Notes under the pieces: model-generated
Seen by the model: the letters and a program-made list of their open reading frames with translations, nothing else
Told to the model about the DNA's origin: nothing
The model's database searches: none
Made by a program: the position numbers and the translations under genes
Assembly: GCA_007258455.2 (NCBI GenBank)
Contig: VDFB02000003.1
Coordinates: 44,963,875 to 45,027,874 of the forward strand
DNA from: Sequoia sempervirens
Lineage: Eukaryota; Streptophyta; Pinopsida; Cupressales; Cupressaceae
Reading direction: 5' to 3'
DNA: 64,000 bases
In this document: piece after piece, positions 49,241 to 60,858 of the stretch
Layout: the number at the start of each line of letters is the position of its first letter
Position numbering within the stretch: position 1 is the first letter of the stretch

Positions 49241-52200
49241 TATATTTAGCCAAGTGTGCTATCCTTTGCTCCTAACCCCTTCATTCACAAAAAAATCCGC
49301 AACAGCATTGGCTTCTCTATAGGCGTGTGAAATATTTATATTATCAAACTTGGCTAAATTCGAGATAGCATCATCAATCCAAGACTTAATAGTCTACAGG
49401 GGGGACCTACCTGAAAGACTATCTATTCTATTTTTGGAATCCCCTTCAAGCCAAAGGTTTTTAAAATTTAGACTATGGGCCAAATTTATAATATGAAAAG
49501 CTCCAACAGCCTTAGCCAGGTGATTGGTTTAAGATCCAAGAGGGGTGGCAGTCACACCTAGAAAGTTACCAAAGGAATCCCTTATAACTCCGCTGTAATC
49601 CGCCACCCTAGGATTACCTTTAGCCACTCCATCGAAGTTGGCTTTGACCCATCCATTAGGCGGAAAAGACTAGCAAGCACCCTCTCTATTCTTCTTAGCT
49701 TGTTTATGGACACTGGGAAAATCAAGACTTATGTTCCATTCCTTAGAAACCATAAGATCATAGGATGAGTGAGCCACTTTCTTAGAGTTGCTAACCTTCT
49801 GGGAAATAGCATTGACATTTTCTTTCAGAAATCTGATAATTTTGTCAAAAACAATATCCACTGGTGCTTCTTTATCTCTATAAATTTTGTTGTTTCATTC
49901 TTTCCAAAGACCCCAAGCAACATGAGGGAAAGAGAAATCCCACAAGTTCCGAAGAACAGGATTGTGAGTCGGGGCTTTCCATTGAGAGAAGAAATCTTCA
50001 ATAGACAAGGGAAAAACCCAAGAAAGTTGCCAGAAATGGATGATTTTTTCCCATATTGAGGCAGCAAAAGGACAGTGAAGAAACATATGACTCACAGACT
50101 CAGCCTCCATTTTGCAAAGAAAACATCTATTTGGTATTTAAAAACCACACTTACAGAGGTTGTCAATCGTGAGCACCTTATTTTGGAGAAGGATCCAGAA
50201 AAAGATGTTGATTTTAGGGACTAAATGTTTGACCCAAGACTTCGACCAGAAGGGGGGAGAAGCCTGGAAAGAAGTAAGCCTGGAAAAAGATAATGAAACA
50301 GAATAATTTCCTGAGGGATCATCATACCAAACAAGACAATCTTCTGTCTGATTAGGGCAGAGTCTGGCAGCCAACAAAGAAGACTGAATAGGAGCAAGAG
50401 CCTGACTGACAAGGCACAAATCCACCCAATTTCCATCCACACAATAGTCTTTCACATATGAACCAAAAAGAACTTTGCAATTCTCAGCCCATCCGCTAAA
50501 GGGATCAATTTTTATACGGGGCTCGTTAAACAACCATCTATCCTCCCAGAATCTAGTTTGGTTTCCGCTTCTAACCTGCCAACCCACTCTAGATTCAATA
50601 ACTTTTCTTCCATTAATCAAATTATTCTAGCAGGTTGAGCCTCTGGGAAGAAGATGGGAATCCTTCAAAATTACAGAGGATCTATTACCCTCCAAATATT
50701 TGCTAGCAAGGATATCAGTCCATTCCCCTGAGGACGAATATTTTCTCCAAATTTGTTTAGCTAGAAGAATCTTGTTAACCATTCTAATTTTTCTAAGACC
50801 TAAACCTCCAGCCTTTTTCAGTCTGCACATAAGATCCCATCCTATTAGAGGCAGTCTTTTCTTTTTTTCAACACCCAACCAAATAAATACTTTTTGAATC
50901 TTTTCAATATCATCTGCAAACTTAGCAGGGATTTTGAAGAGGCTCAGAGCATAAATCAGAAAATTCTGAAGAGTAGCTTTGAGGAGTTGAAGTTTACCCG
51001 CTTGGCTTAATAGAGCTCCTTTTCAGCCAGCAAGCTTCTTACCGAACCTCTCAACCAAAGAAATCCAAAAGGATTCTGGGGGTTTAAGGCTTAAGGGTAA
51101 GCCAAGATAGGTGGCAGGCAAGGACTCCACCCTGCAACCAAGGATTTTGGAAATTTTATTCTGTCTATGAACAGGAGTGTTGAAGAAGAAAAGAGAGTTT
51201 TTTTGTTTATTAATCAACTATCCTGATGCCCTCCCATACTCATCTAGCAGAGATTTCAAAAATTTTCCTTTCGAGACTGAAGATTTTCCCAAGAGGATGG
51301 TATCATCAATAAATTGTTGATGAGAACAAATCAGATTGCTTGAGGATGGTTTGAGACCAAGAAGGGATCTATTATTGATCAACCTTTTCAAATTCCTACT
51401 GAGACTTTCAGCCATAATAGTGAATAAAATAGGAGAAATCGGATCTCCTTGTATTAGACCTCTGGTGCTTTGGAAGAGAGTTGTAGGAGAACCATTAACC
51501 ATTACGGATATAGAAGCAGTAGACACAAGTTGTTCCACCATTTGAAGAACCCTGTTACAAAACCCAAACGGCTTTAAAATTTTAAACAAGAATTTCCAGT
51601 CAACTCTGTCATAGGATTTTGAGATATCAAGCTTTAACAAAAAGCCTTCAGTCTTATATTCTATCAAGGAATGGATGTTCTCATGCACTATGACAATAGA
51701 ATCAAGGATCTATCAGCCAAGAACAAATCCATTCTGTTGAGGTGAAATCATAGTGGGCAAGAGAGTTAAGAGTCTAGAAGCCAAAACCTTCAAGATGATT
51801 TTATAGATCGAGTTGCAAAGGCTTGTGGGTCTGAAAACCTCAAAGTTCACCACTCCAGGCTTCTTAGGGATTAGAACTAGAAAAGTAGCATTCAAATCCT
51901 TTAGGAGACTTTTGGATCTAAAAAATTCTTTAACAACATTCACCACATCTTCTTCGACAATCTCCCAGAACCGTTGAAAGAAAAACATAGGGAACCCATC
52001 AGGTTCCGAAGCTTTACTCCCATCAAAGGAGAAAACAACCTTCTTAACTTCCTCATTGGTAGGAATAGCGGACAACATAGAGTTATTTTCCTGATTGATC
52101 ACATTAGGTATAGCCTCTAATAAATGATCCTGGTCATTTTGGTTATTTTCATCATTCTCAGAAAGAAGATTTTTAAAGAATAAGACAGCATGCTTTCTGA

Positions 52201-53382
52201 TGTTCTCCTCCTCCTCATACCCAGTCCCGTCCACCTCAATTTGAGAAATTTTGTTGACATCCCTATGTTTTGAGGCCGAAAAATGAAAGTACCTAGTATT
52301 TTTATCACCTACAGATAACCATAAAGCTCTTGATCTTTGTCTCCAGAATTCCTCCTCTTTTCCAATGATATCATGCATCTTAATAAGGATCTCATTCTCT
52401 TTTTCCTTAATGTCATTCACATATCCTTCCTTCTGGATTTTGTTTTGAATCTCCCCCAGATCCATCTGAAGATCAGATTTAATCCTGAAAATATTCCCAA
52501 AGGACTCTTTTTTCCATTTTTAAGGTTGCATTTAACTTCCCTTAATTTTTTAGCCACTCGAAACATAGCAGTACTAGGGATACTTATATTCCACCATTTC
52601 CTAATTTCTTCTTTAAAAGAAGGATGAAAAAGCCACATTTTTTCAACTCTGAATGAAGTATTTTTCTTCTTCTTTAAAGGCTCCACAACAAAACTAATAG
52701 GGAAGTGGTCAGATCCAATCCTAGAGAGGGCTTTAAGAGAATAGTAATAATTAAAGAACCAGTGATTAGAGATTAAAGATCTATCTATAAATCTAACTTA
52801 GATGAGGTTCATACCCTTTCTGCAATTCGACCAGGTAAAGAAAGCTCCTTGCAAGTCCAGATCAATCAACGCCTGGTTGTTGATGAAGCTCTGAAGATCC
52901 TCTTTACTCTCTGCATTGATCTAGGAACCTCCAAATTTCTCTTCATTCAGTAAGGGAGTATTAAAGTCTCCTATGACCACCCAAGACTCCCTATCAAAAA
53001 TCCTCCTAAAGGCAGCCTGTTCCATCTAGAAGGATTTTCTAAGACCTTTTCCATTGGGGGCATAGATATTAGATTGGATCCAGCTGAAATTATCCCTAAT
53101 ATGGGTGAATCTAGTAGCAATATGCTTCGTTCCTTCCAAAATCGGATCCCCTTTGATTATATGACTATTCCAGAAGGTAACAACACCTCCTGAAGCACCA
53201 TTCAATTTTTTTCCATGTGAAATGCAATGCTGAAACATATTCATCTTTTCCACTTTTTCCTTTGACGTTTTAGTTTCCTAAATAAGAAGAATATCAGGTT
53301 TGTGATCTCTAACAAAATTGCGCAAAAAATCCTGCTTGTGGGGATTATTAAGTCCCCTGATATTCCAAGACATGATCTTCAT
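49241..53382 (-). pseudogene. LINE ORF2: endonuclease, reverse transcriptase, RNase H
   Basis: ORF2 starts at ATG 53382 (MKIMSWNIRGLNNPHKQDFL). Endonuclease motifs follow: DKP-type HKPDILLI, GGVVTFWNS, GDFN (about 52970) and SDHFP (about 52710). After a one-base slip in an A-run near 52510 comes the reverse transcriptase: SKASEPDGFP (usually KAPGPDG), LIPKKPG, FRPTSLCNSIYKI, LLKLDISKSYDRVDW, GLIQGDPISP, and FIDD instead of the usual F/YADD at about 51310. The thumb and zf-RVT (CFLCKMEAESVSHMFLHC) reach to about 50050, and RNase H (WVKANFDG, LEGDSKN, AYREANAVAD) to about 49265. At least 14 internal stops are present. All are explained by C-to-T in CAA/CAG/CGA or G-to-A in TGG, judging from family motifs. 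Confidence 0.93.
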
Positions 53383-55144
53383 GAGTTACCAGAGGAGTTG
53401 AGGCACTCTAGGATGGTTTTTTGAAAACCATCCGCAATATCCTGAAAACTATTATGCTCTCTTGTCCATTTAATAGACTTTTTCCCTTGAGAGTTCTTTG
53501 TTGCTCCACAGTCTGCCTTTGCTTTTGATCTGGTTGAAATGCCACTTGGGGTTTTCCATTGTTTTTTTCTTTTTCTTAAATAAAACCTCTTCTTTGTCAG
53601 TATCTTCTTGACTATTCGTCCCTTTACTTGACTCCCATTCTTTATCAGTAAGAAGTCTTTGCTCCCAGGGTAATGTCTCCATGATGCCATTCAAATGAAA
53701 GGTAGAATAATTGCTAGAGAGTTCAGTAGAATGGTCCTAATTATCAAAGGATTCCTTAACAAGTGCTAAGGAATTAGGATCCATAAAGTGATCAACACTA
53801 AGGAAGAAAGCCTTCAGAGGAAGGGAGATGAAGAGGGATGTTCAACTCCAAGGACAACCCCTAGATAGGAATATCCTCCAAGCCAAGGTTCCCATCTATT
53901 TTTTCAACTGGACTCTGCTTTTCAGTACTAACTGTCTGATCCTCACTAACTTCATTTTCCTTAGTTGTTAAGGTATTCTCAAAATCCTTACGCTGGAGTT
54001 CCTATGGGACCTCACCATTATTACCCATATCCCCATCAGCCTTATTTGAAGTTTTTTGAACATTAGACTCTTTATTCTCAAGGCTTTCTCCTTCTGATTT
54101 CTTTCACCATACCAATTTCAAAGAACCAGTTGGTTTCTCTTTCTCTTTGGTGGCATTTAACGGACATTTCTTAGCCCAATGCCCAAATTTTCTACATTTG
54201 AAACAAGAAAAAGGGATAGTTTCAAACTCTATGTCCTGTGACCAAGAACTCAACTTCGACTAAATCTCGATTGATGAAGGGAGGTCAGCATTTTGAGAGA
54301 CCCCTACGCATATTCTTGCAAATACCAATCTCTTTCTAGCAGCCATCATAGAATCAATAGAAAGGAGCTCACCAAAGGAGCTCGCAATACCATAAAAGAC
54401 ATCCTCGTTCCAATATTCTAGGGGAAGGCCTGGGAGTCTAACCCATACTAGGACATTCTCAAAAATAGAGTCCGTGAGGTCTAAATTAGAAGACCATTTT
54501 TTTAGAGCTAGGGAAAATTTCCCTATAACCCATGGACCACCACTTCTAACTGCTAAGATATCCTCTCTGCAAGTGAACTCAAACGCGAAAAATCCCTTTG
54601 GGAGAGCAGCTACTGAAACTTTTCCATTAGTTCTCCATTTGTTTTTAACAAACTCCCTGACCACTTCAATGTTTGGTCTAGGGCCCATAAATTTCCCCAC
54701 CAATGTTCTTTCCATTAAAGCAATATTATGATCAATTAACAGATTTGGTACAGAAATAACAAACTTACCATTTTCAGGGTTAGAGATATTTTGCACCAGA
54801 GGGAAAGATGACTTTCCATTTGGTTTTTCCCCAAACTGAGAGGTCTAGGGTTTGAGATTGCCTCCAGGGTCGCCAGTGGTCCCCACCACGCCTTTGGATT
54901 TTTTGTTTTTTTTACTGGCTGGGGAGCCCACAGGATGAGCCATCAGTATATCCTTTCCTCCCGGATCCACCATGATATTGTTTCTGAAATCCACATCATC
55001 CAGAATAGCCTCGCCTTGCTTCTTACTTGATCCCAGCGCCTGTTCCGCCTATGCTTTCTCAGATTCTACCCCGCCTCCATTTCCAACACTTGAATTTTCA
55101 AAATCCTTTTTTTCCCGCCCGTGCCCGCGCTCGTGTGCCTCCAT
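53379..55144 (-). pseudogene. LINE ORF1: DUF4283 RNA-binding domain and CCHC knuckle
   Basis: The ATG is at 55144, one base inside the element. The first ~115 codons are a charged, low-complexity leader with two TAGs. The DUF4283 domain follows (54796-54290: ALMERTLVGKFMG, GFFAFEFTCREDIL, WVIGKFSLALKKW, WVRLPGLPLEYW), typical of plant L1 ORF1. After a stop at 54260 comes a zinc knuckle CFKCRKFGHWAKKC (about 54202-54161). The Lys/Glu/Ser-rich tail has further stops and at least one frameshift. The tail ends in TGA at 53379-53381, overlapping the ORF2 ATG as ATGA. The product would coat LINE RNA. Confidence 0.9.
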
Positions 55145-55145
55145 A

Positions 55146-55163
55146 ACACCTATATAGTGTGTT
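55146..55163. repeat. LINE target-site duplication, right copy
   Basis: ACACCTATATAGTGTGTT, identical to 47233-47250. It abuts the LINE 5' end. Confidence 0.9.
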
Positions 55164-55880
55164 ATTATCATTATTTGTATATTTATGAGTATTGTGTAAT
55201 TGGTTCCATAGGTAGTTGTTGAGTGATTGAGGTAATTTAAAATGTGGTTACAAGAATGGATTTATAAGCAAAATGTAAAAACATGCATAATCATCTTGCA
55301 TAATAGATTGATATATTATTATTTGTGTCCTTCTCAATGTAGATTCATTTATTTGTGTGATTTTGGTTCCTATAGAATAATGGCATTATAGACCTCTAGC
55401 ACCTATTCAAACAAACTAACATGGGAGTTTTTTTGAAAAGAATAACTAGATGTTGGCATTAGATGACTTTAATCATGTTTTAGACCTTTTAAAATAATGT
55501 GCTTTGATTATATTTTGTTTAGCGATCAAATTTTATACATAAGTACTTCATTGATTTTATTTTGAATTGTTATCTTTTTACATAGGACATGTGTATGTTG
55601 GTGTTGAGTCTAACAAAAATAAAGAAAAAATAAAGTGTTGGTTGTTACAATATATTAAGATAAGATATAAATTGTGAAAACTTATCATAAATGATATTTT
55701 TTAACATTTGTCAATAATACTTGACTATGAAAATATGCAAAAAAAAAAAAAAAATGACTTGATTGCATTTAAAAATTATGAAACAAATAAGAAAATTTTG
55801 TACTACTCATATTTGAATGTGACATACAATAAATGAAATACATGAATCATAAGACAAAACTTAAAATTAGGAAGGCCCCA
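55164..55880. other. Intergenic, no gene recognised
   Basis: AT-rich unique-looking sequence between the LINE and duplication copy B, including an A16-like run at 55739-55754. Nothing further can be supported. Confidence 0.6.
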
Positions 55881-56851
55881 TGCTTATTAAAATTCTCTAT
55901 AAACATTTCGAAACTCAGTGGCATTTCATTTGTATTCATTTCAGTTTTTATTCTTTTATTTTTTCTATTTGACTTCATATTTCATTGGCCTACGCTTTGA
56001 CAATTATTAAAATAAAACCTCATAGCGTCCAATAGAAAGGAACGAAAATTATTGGAGACCGCACGACATCCAAGTACTCTTAAGTTTGTTTAAGATTATT
56101 TTTATTTGTGGGAAGAGATCCAACAAATACTGTGCATTGAAATTCGAAGAAAAAACAAAGCAGGAGAGAAAGGATATAACTTTAACGTCGATATATAGAG
56201 AACAGAGCCGTCTGAAACGTGGATCTTTCAGATTTTGTTTTTCGTTGTACGGTTTCTTCCATCCAAAACATTTTTTTTTTATATGTGTACTGTAAAATTA
56301 AGATAATTTCCTGCTACTTCATCTTTCCAAAATTAAACTTGAAATTCTTATCGATCCTCATCATGACTTATTTTCACCGACATGGATAAAAACAGAGAAA
56401 TGTCTTCCTACCTCATCTTTCTATTCAAAATTAAAATTAAACTTGAAAAATATGTTTCTTTGAGCCATTATTAAATTCCTTTCATAAAATAGCATTTTGA
56501 TGCATGAAATGCGATAAAGAATGTACAAATGTGAACACCATTTTTTTAACAGAATTTTGAACACACAACAGGAAACTATGAATTCGTTAGATTGTCATTT
56601 TAATAACAAAGTGAAGAAAAAGCCCTTGCACATCCAAATTAACAGACAGTCAAAGAAGGCAAGGATGATCCAACGAATCAGCCCACCTTTGTGGCAGAAG
56701 AATTTGGTCGCAAGGTTGAAAACTAAGATAAAACAGAAAGTTACTTGGAAATACCCTCATGCAAAACATCCACAACTAATTAGCAATCAAAACATAATTA
56801 AATTGTAACAATATAATATTCTACGAACTCTCTCCAATTCAAATATATTGA

Positions 56852-57309
56852 TTAATTGTGATGCGGGCCATCTCCTTTATTACCCCCGGGGGCTGTGGGA
56901 AGTAGGCGACGCTTCACTAGTTTTCTCTACAATCAAAACAGAAAATATTAAACATTAAAAACTAAAAATTTAACGTTCCTCTTGTACGATCCTTAAAATA
57001 TTTCTCCTCGAAGAAAAGAGTACCACTTAAAGCACGAATATATATATATATTTAAGAAACTTGAATAGCTTACCTGTAAATCAAGACAGATTTTTAAAGA
57101 ATATAGCAGAAACATGTCTATTAATAAATGTTGGCACTTACCCATTCATTAACCCATCGATCTCCCTGGTTTACATTGACGTCCACAACTCCTTTGTGAG
57201 AAGTGGGTTTATAGGTAACAAGCTTGAGATGAGGGGTAGGCCGGGCAAGGGTGGATATAATAAGTAACCAGAAAAACACTACCACAAGGAAACCACGCAC
57301 AGTCTTCAT
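56852..57309 (-). CDS. Small secreted peptide precursor, copy B (two exons)
   Basis: Exons are 57309-57142 (56 codons) and 56926-56852 (24 codons plus stop), with a 215-bp phase-0 intron (donor GTAAGT at 57141, acceptor GATTGTAG ending at 56927). The 80-residue product has a signal peptide with the hydrophobic core GFLVVVFFWLLIISTLA, a middle with TYKPTSHKG and NQGDRWVNEW, then RKLVKR and the C-terminus RLLPTAPGGNKGDGPHHN. Against copy A there are 12 differences in the first 56 residues and 3 in the last 24. No stop, frameshift or splice-site loss has occurred in either copy. That pattern suggests both are under constraint, concentrated on the mature peptide. The role is presumably extracellular signalling. 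The receptor, tissue and family are unknown. Confidence 0.8.
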
Positions 57310-57368
57310 TATTATTAACTTACTCCGCTGCTATTGTTCTCTGTGATTTACAAAGGAAATGAGGAGTA

Positions 57369-57374
57369 TTTATA
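57369..57374 (-). promoter_or_regulatory. TATA box of peptide gene copy B
   Basis: TATAAA on the minus strand (CCTATAAATACTCC), 60 bp before the ATG at 57309, the same distance as in copy A. Confidence 0.65.
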
Positions 57375-57429
57375 GGCTATTTGGTAGGTCTCTCTTCCTT
57401 AGAGAATGAGGACAGTCATATTGCTAACA

Positions 57430-57560
57430 GAAAAAACTTGTCACCCTTTCTTTTTGACTAGCTTGTCATTATCAAAAACACTTTTTGCCCTTGTCTTTTC
57501 CACTAGCTTGTCATTCTTATTACACCAGCTTATCATTCTTATTACACCTGCTCTTGTATA
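57430..57560 (-). promoter_or_regulatory. Direct repeats upstream of peptide gene copy B
   Basis: On the plus strand CTAGCTTGTCATT occurs twice with CCCTTGTCTTTTC between. It is followed by CAGCTTATCATTCTTATTACA, a third diverged unit missing from copy A. The region corresponds to 1005-1125. Confidence 0.4.
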
Positions 57561-58268
57561 ACAAATTTTGGTCCTTAGATGTAAAGTGATCTTCTGGAGT
57601 CGGTTATCTATGCATTATGAACATTAAAAAAAAAACTAGTCTATTATTTCACCTTCTTCACAATCAATATCCACTCTAATACCACCATCATTCCCGGTCC
57701 TTTAATACGCGATGAACAAGGGAAAAGAAGTGCCCCGTTTTCAACATCAACTTCCCAAAAAAAACAGGCCCGTGAAGATAATATTCCATTCCAAAACAGC
57801 ATGGGGTACTTCCATTTTTGCCTTTTCCAAAAGATCACGAATGATACACATGGGTATTGTGGAAAAAAAGGATCTTTTAAATAGATTACCTATGAAGAAG
57901 GGAAAAAAATGACAAGTACTATAGTTTGAGGGTCTCAAATGGAAATCCCTGAAGTACTAAAGTTCTATAGTGTTGCATATATGTACAAAGATAATTTTAG
58001 TTGAAGTATATATGTACTCATATTCATACTAACAATATTTAATAGAGTATGGATAATTTCACCTTCATGAAATTGTTATCTTTATTAGCAATTGAGATAT
58101 ATGATTTCAATAGTTTTTCTTAACTTTACTAATAATTTATTATTTGATAGCAATTTTTTCTATATTTTTGGCTTCTCTCATACATACATATATAAATATG
58201 GCTCTAGGAAAATTCCCTACCAACAATTCACGGTGGAAAATTCACCGCCAACAATTCACCGTAGGAAA

Positions 58269-58441
58269 ATTCTTCACCTCAAGGAAAATTCACCACCAAC
58301 AATTCATTGGGGTGGAAAATTCATGTGCGATTAATTTTTGTGGCCGTGAATTGCTGGTGGTGAATTTTTCTTGAAATTCATCTGCGATTAGTTTTTGTGG
58401 CCTTGAATTATTGGTGGTGAATTTTCCTTGAGGTGAAGAAT
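58269..58441. repeat. Foldback: 38-nt inverted repeat with ~97-bp loop
   Basis: The arm 58269-58306 is the reverse complement of 58404-58441 with a single mismatch. The loop and left flank contain further GGAAAATTCACC and CAACAATTCA repeats, so several alternative pairings exist. No terminal duplication is evident. It may be a MITE-like foldback or an expanding minisatellite. Confidence 0.85.
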
Positions 58442-58449
58442 GTCTTCAA

Positions 58450-60345
58450 ATGCCATTTCTATTATTAGATGTTGTCACAAGGGTCACTTTTAGCACCTAG
58501 AACTCAACTCTACTCCTCACAACTAATGGTGGTTAAATTTTCTTTGCTATAGATAAATATATAGCTACTCCAACTAACATCTAGTGACTCCTATGTGGCA
58601 GCTTAACCCCTCTTTTGGGGAAAATTTAGAAAAATAAAAAAATTCAACTCTAAATCTCTCCAACTAGGAACTTATTTTTATGGAAATCTAAAAGTACCCT
58701 TTTATAAATCTCAAAGTCTAAATCCAAAAAAATGATATTCTAATTAGTTTTTTTTTTTAATTTATTGTAAGTAGGTTTTTATAATCAAACATAAGGTTGA
58801 TTGGAAAATAAAAATATATTAAATATATGTAAAAAATAAAAAATATAAGGTGTAGTAGAAGAGATAATCCTCTACAATAGAGTATATTTTTTTTAAATCA
58901 TAAAAATTCAAATAAAATTTGGCATCCCATAAAAACTATGACATTTTGATTAAGTTTGACTTTAAAAAAATAAAAATAAAAATTTTCATCAAAAATAAAA
59001 AATAAAATTTTCATGCACTAGATTTTCAAGTAATCTATATGAAGAATTTTTATTTATTTTTGTTGTGATGTCCTATCAACATCATTTTTTTCAACTAAAA
59101 TTTAAAAAAATTATAAACATAAACTACATTAATTTTTCTACACTTAATTAGTTTACATTGTTTTTGATGGAGCTTCCAAAATTTTGTAATTCCTAGGGAT
59201 CCTATGGATTTAATCAGCACTTTAAACCCTCATCCCCATGTTTGGATAGGGGTTTTCCTTTGAAAAAAATCCTTAACCGTTCTAATTTCATGTTGACTTG
59301 CCCTACCGGTCTCATGTTCTTTAAGTCATTACTTGAGCCATCATATGCATTTTTTTACCAACCCCTCTGACTTAGAACACCGGTCACTCAGTGGCCATCG
59401 ACTTTAATGTTTTCCTAGGGCCGAGTTTTAATATTTCCCAAATGGCTTAAGCTTAAGTCATTTATCTACAAGGGTTAAATCACCATTGGCCTAACAATGG
59501 CCCCTTATTTAATGCTAACCTTGCTATGTGTGCAGGTTTTGAGATTCAAGACCATAGGAAAGGATCCTGACCATACCCCGCCAGTTTGCAAATGTAAAGT
59601 GCCAATCAGTTATGCAATGCGAGGATAGCGAGATGAAGACATGTGTCCTTATACAGATGTGGGGCCCATTCTCCACTATCTGGCCTACCTGCTATGGTTT
59701 TGAACTGACAGCAATGAATAAACATCGGGATACATCTCCACTATTCCTTGCTAGCTTGTAGGGAAAAGATGAATGCTTGTTAAGGGTTGCGAGATCAGCG
59801 AGATCCTAACACATGGATTAATCCACTAAGTCATAAGACAAGAAAATCCTGCCAACAAAGGAATTGCCATCTAATTTGGACCAATGCTATTGGCCAAAGA
59901 TAGATGGATGAAGCACTGTTGGAATTCAAACTTAGTCAGCCCAATGTGAGTCGTCTGATCTACCACTGCATCAAAAGATCAATGACTGACATTCAAAATT
60001 CGTCAATAGGCATGTGATAGCCGTTTCATTCTACAACTAGTGGGCATTAATGATCTACTCTCTATAGGTGTGATCAAATTGATCTTTGTGTGTGTGGAGA
60101 CTTAATTGCTAGTAATCATGAAGTATGATATACAAATTTCCATGCACTTGGGAAATAAATGGTGACAATACACATGCCAATGAATTTCCCAGTTTGCACG
60201 TGTGTTTTCATTGAGCATTGATGATTGCTATCATCACATTGTTTAATGCATAGAAGTTGAGATTTGTTATTTTTGCCAATGCAATTAGTTGTCAAGTCTT
60301 TTGAGTTTTTGCAAAAAGCTGAGGTTATGAGTGTAGGTTTTCTAG
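58450..60345. other. Intergenic, no gene recognised
   Basis: AT-rich to 59200, then a more GC-balanced segment (59200-60345) that resembles retroelement leader sequence in composition but shows no primer-binding site or domain. No RNA gene is seen. Confidence 0.45.
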
Positions 60346-60351
60346 TGGCAG

Positions 60352-60858
60352 GATGAATAAGTATGGTGTTTCATCTATTCCAATTCAGAGGTCTTCCCGA
60401 CTCAATTCGTAGAAGTTGCGTGGTGAGGACCCGGCTCAAGGACATAACGCTCATAAGAATATCCATGGAAAGGGATTTGCACCTATCATTACTAGATGTA
60501 GTCACCAACTAAAGGGTCAAGCTATGAGCTTAGAGGCGATGGGAAAAAAAGGAGAAGAATCTGTTGGGCCCTCTAGTAGAATTCAACAAAAAATTCAATA
60601 GGGTCGTGGTTCTTTCAGATGACAAAACTCACCCATTGATATCATGAACATCTCATCTGAGACTGAAACAGAGACAAATTCTAGCTACCGCTAGTATCTC
60701 ACAGCTTTGGGACGAGTTCCATCCCCTGGAGTGGAGGTATTTTTCGCCCCATCTTTAGCTATTAGGACTCCTAGTAGGTGAGATGGTGTTGTGCCAAAAT
60801 GAGACAAGAATGAAGAGGGGGTTGAAGTATCTTCTCTACCTCTTGTGATGATGTGAAG
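60352..60858 (+). pseudogene. Decayed ORF of unknown family (~165 codons)
   Basis: From ATG at about 60352 a single frame continues to about 60858 with six or seven stop codons. Most are TAG or TGA where CAG or CGA would restore a residue. It has coding-like stretches such as KYGVSSIPIQRSSRLNS, GEDPAQGHNAHKNIHGKGFA, NSPIDIMNISSETETETN and ALGRVPSPGVEVFFAPSL. The composition (basic N-part, acidic Ser/Thr patch) would suit a gag- or ORF1-like retroelement product. I recognise no domain. Confidence 0.4.

Larger units (their letters stand above)
47251..55145 (-). mobile_element. Full-length L1-type LINE (7.9 kb) with three ORFs
   Basis: The element lies on the minus strand between perfect 18-bp duplications (47233-47250 and 55146-55163). 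Its 5' end begins one base before an ATG, so it appears full length. Its 3' end has a T-rich untranslated stretch, then AACCCATTTTACCCTTTATC, then A5. In order it carries ORF1 (DUF4283, CCHC), ORF2 (endonuclease, reverse transcriptase, zf-RVT, RNase H) and a further ORF before the 3' end. All ORFs carry nonsense codons, so it is dead. The first 200 bp are GC-rich compared with the flanks, as expected for an internal promoter region. Confidence 0.92.
55881..58150. repeat. Segmental duplication, copy B (partner 1-1600)
   Basis: Homology with copy A begins at TGCTTATTAAAATTCT (55880) and runs to 58125-58150, where the uninterrupted site TTTACTAATAATTTATTATT shows the state before the 1.6 kb LTR inserted into copy A. 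Copy B contains about 530 bp absent from copy A (in 56069-56148 and 56187-56638). Whether this is insertion in B or deletion in A is open. Confidence 0.9.
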
